Source: Leptospira mtsangambouensis
GTDB lineage: Bacteria > Spirochaetota > Leptospiria > Leptospirales > Leptospiraceae
DNA length: 64,000 nucleotides
Direction of reading: 5' to 3'
Assembly (NCBI RefSeq): GCF_004770475.1
Contig: NZ_RQHK01000003.1
Span: 1 to 64,000 of the forward strand
This document shows positions 63,408-64,000 of this stretch, in pieces (position 1 is the stretch's first letter; the number at the start of each line of letters is the position of its first letter). The notes beneath the pieces were generated by a model. It searched no databases. It was not told the origin of the DNA and was given only the letters and a program-made list of their open reading frames with translations. A program made the translations under genes and the position numbers.

Positions 63408-64000
63408 TTACCAAGGTAAAAATTCGATGAAATTTTCTTTTTGGATTTCTGAGAGATCGTTTGGAAAAATAGCAAGTCCATCAGAGAAAATCCCAGCACG
63501 GATGTCTCCGCTTCCATTAAAAGCAACGGGTGTAAGATAGGTTTTGTCGGTGGTTTCCAGTTTAACGGGAAAAAATTCCGTAAGAGAACCTTTCTTTTGT
63601 TTGGTGGTAGAGAGGGGAAGTTTGTAAACGGGATGGATGGGTAATCCGAATGATTGCCGTAAATAAGGTTCTAAAAAAATACGAGAACAGGTTTGTACAC
63701 TGAATGGGTTCCCTGGCATTCCAAAAACAATGGTACCATTTCGTTTTCCAAACCAAATTGGTTTTCCAGGTTTGATCGCCGTTTTATGAAAAATGAGTTC
63801 GACACCTAGCTTCTGTAATATGGAAGGAACTAAATCCATATTACCCATCGACACTCCACCAGAAAGAATTAAGATATCACCTTCTAATCCTTGTTTTATG
63901 GAATCTGTCATTTTTGATTCTATATCTGGGACATGGGTGATGGATTTTGGTTGGATTTTGAATTTGGATAAAAAAGTACTAATGGTGAAAGAATTAGAGT
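63408..64000 (-). CDS. moeA: Molybdopterin molybdenumtransferase MoeA, C-terminal part (gene continues beyond window)
   Basis: The frame runs from the window edge to TAA at 63408-63410, about 197 residues. It contains the MoeA/MogA motif SGGVSMGNMDLV, then FHKTAIKPGKPIWFG and the FGMPGNPFSV loop, followed by the C-terminal beta domain. Inserts molybdate into adenylylated molybdopterin. The 5' end is outside the window. Confidence 0.88.
   Translation of the reverse strand, partial: SNSFTISTFLSKFKIQPKSITHVPDIESKMTDSIKQGLEGDILILSGGVSMGNMDLVPSILQKLGVELIFHKTAIKPGKPIWFGKRNGTIVFGMPGNPFSVQTCSRIFLEPYLRQSFGLPIHPVYKLPLSTTKQKKGSLTEFFPVKLETTDKTYLTPVAFNGSGDIRAGIFSDGLAIFPNDLSEIQKENFIEFLPW

Noticed and set aside
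1..64000. CRISPR arrays, prophage, insertion sequences, tRNA or rRNA genes
   Set aside because: No regular direct-repeat array, transposase, phage structural gene or recognisable stable RNA was found by reading the sequence; short diverged remnants could be missed without a search.

Overview
The window looks like chromosomal DNA of a Leptospira-type spirochaete, probably a free-living (saprophytic) one. The base composition is AT-rich. There are many lipoproteins with spirochaetal lipoboxes (short hydrophobic N-termini ending in FYC, WNC, FFC or ISC), a discoidin-like lipoprotein and tandem TRL-like lipoproteins. There are also large hybrid histidine kinases and a nitrate/molybdenum gene cluster. 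No prophage, CRISPR array, rRNA, tRNA or insertion sequence was recognised. The genus assignment is inference from protein style, not from a marker gene.

Layout. 1-8144 is a defence-type region: the tail of an unidentified gene with a strong terminator, a small two-gene minus-strand operon of unknown function, then a Type I restriction-modification operon (hsdM, hsdS, a DUF6602/PD-(D/E)XK-like gene, hsdR). 8145-16477 holds a 7TM hybrid histidine kinase, a TPR protein, a siderophore-interacting flavoprotein, a TMEM175 channel, a membrane protein and a family 1 glycosidase. 16733-26861 is rich in exported proteins: DUF2461, a three-lipoprotein operon with a thioredoxin-fold member, two large minus-strand lipoproteins and two TRL lipoproteins. 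26931-33774 is signalling: ArsM, an EAL response regulator with a PAS hybrid kinase carrying an HPt domain, and a chemotaxis receptor with a STAS-like protein. 34046-43839 has an SQR-like flavoprotein split by an in-frame TGA, two MarR regulators each with near-perfect palindromic operators, a thiolase, a glycosyltransferase, a GLG1-like cysteine-rich protein and an Rnk/GreA-type factor. 44104-49321 is a TolC-RND-TetR efflux operon without an adaptor gene. 49293-55370 is mixed: Tag glycosylase, hydrolase, M14 peptidase, DUF1905 and a split sensor kinase. 55571-64000 is a molybdenum cofactor and nitrate cluster (moaA, moaD, moaE, mobA, moeB, moeA, narK, a molybdopterin oxidoreductase).

The most unusual signals are: (1) three dispersed copies of a structured element of about 120-140 bp, each placed with the same polarity just after the stop codon of a minus-strand gene, with covarying complementary ends; (2) a near-consensus sigma-54 promoter in front of narK with inverted repeats upstream, plus a hairpin that covers the Shine-Dalgarno of the downstream molybdoenzyme; (3) a candidate nuclease gene translationally coupled inside the Type I RM operon; (4) an in-frame TGA splitting an SQR-like protein; (5) paired MarR operators, one spanning the -10 and start codon of its own gene. 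All functional names come from reading motifs; no database search was run.
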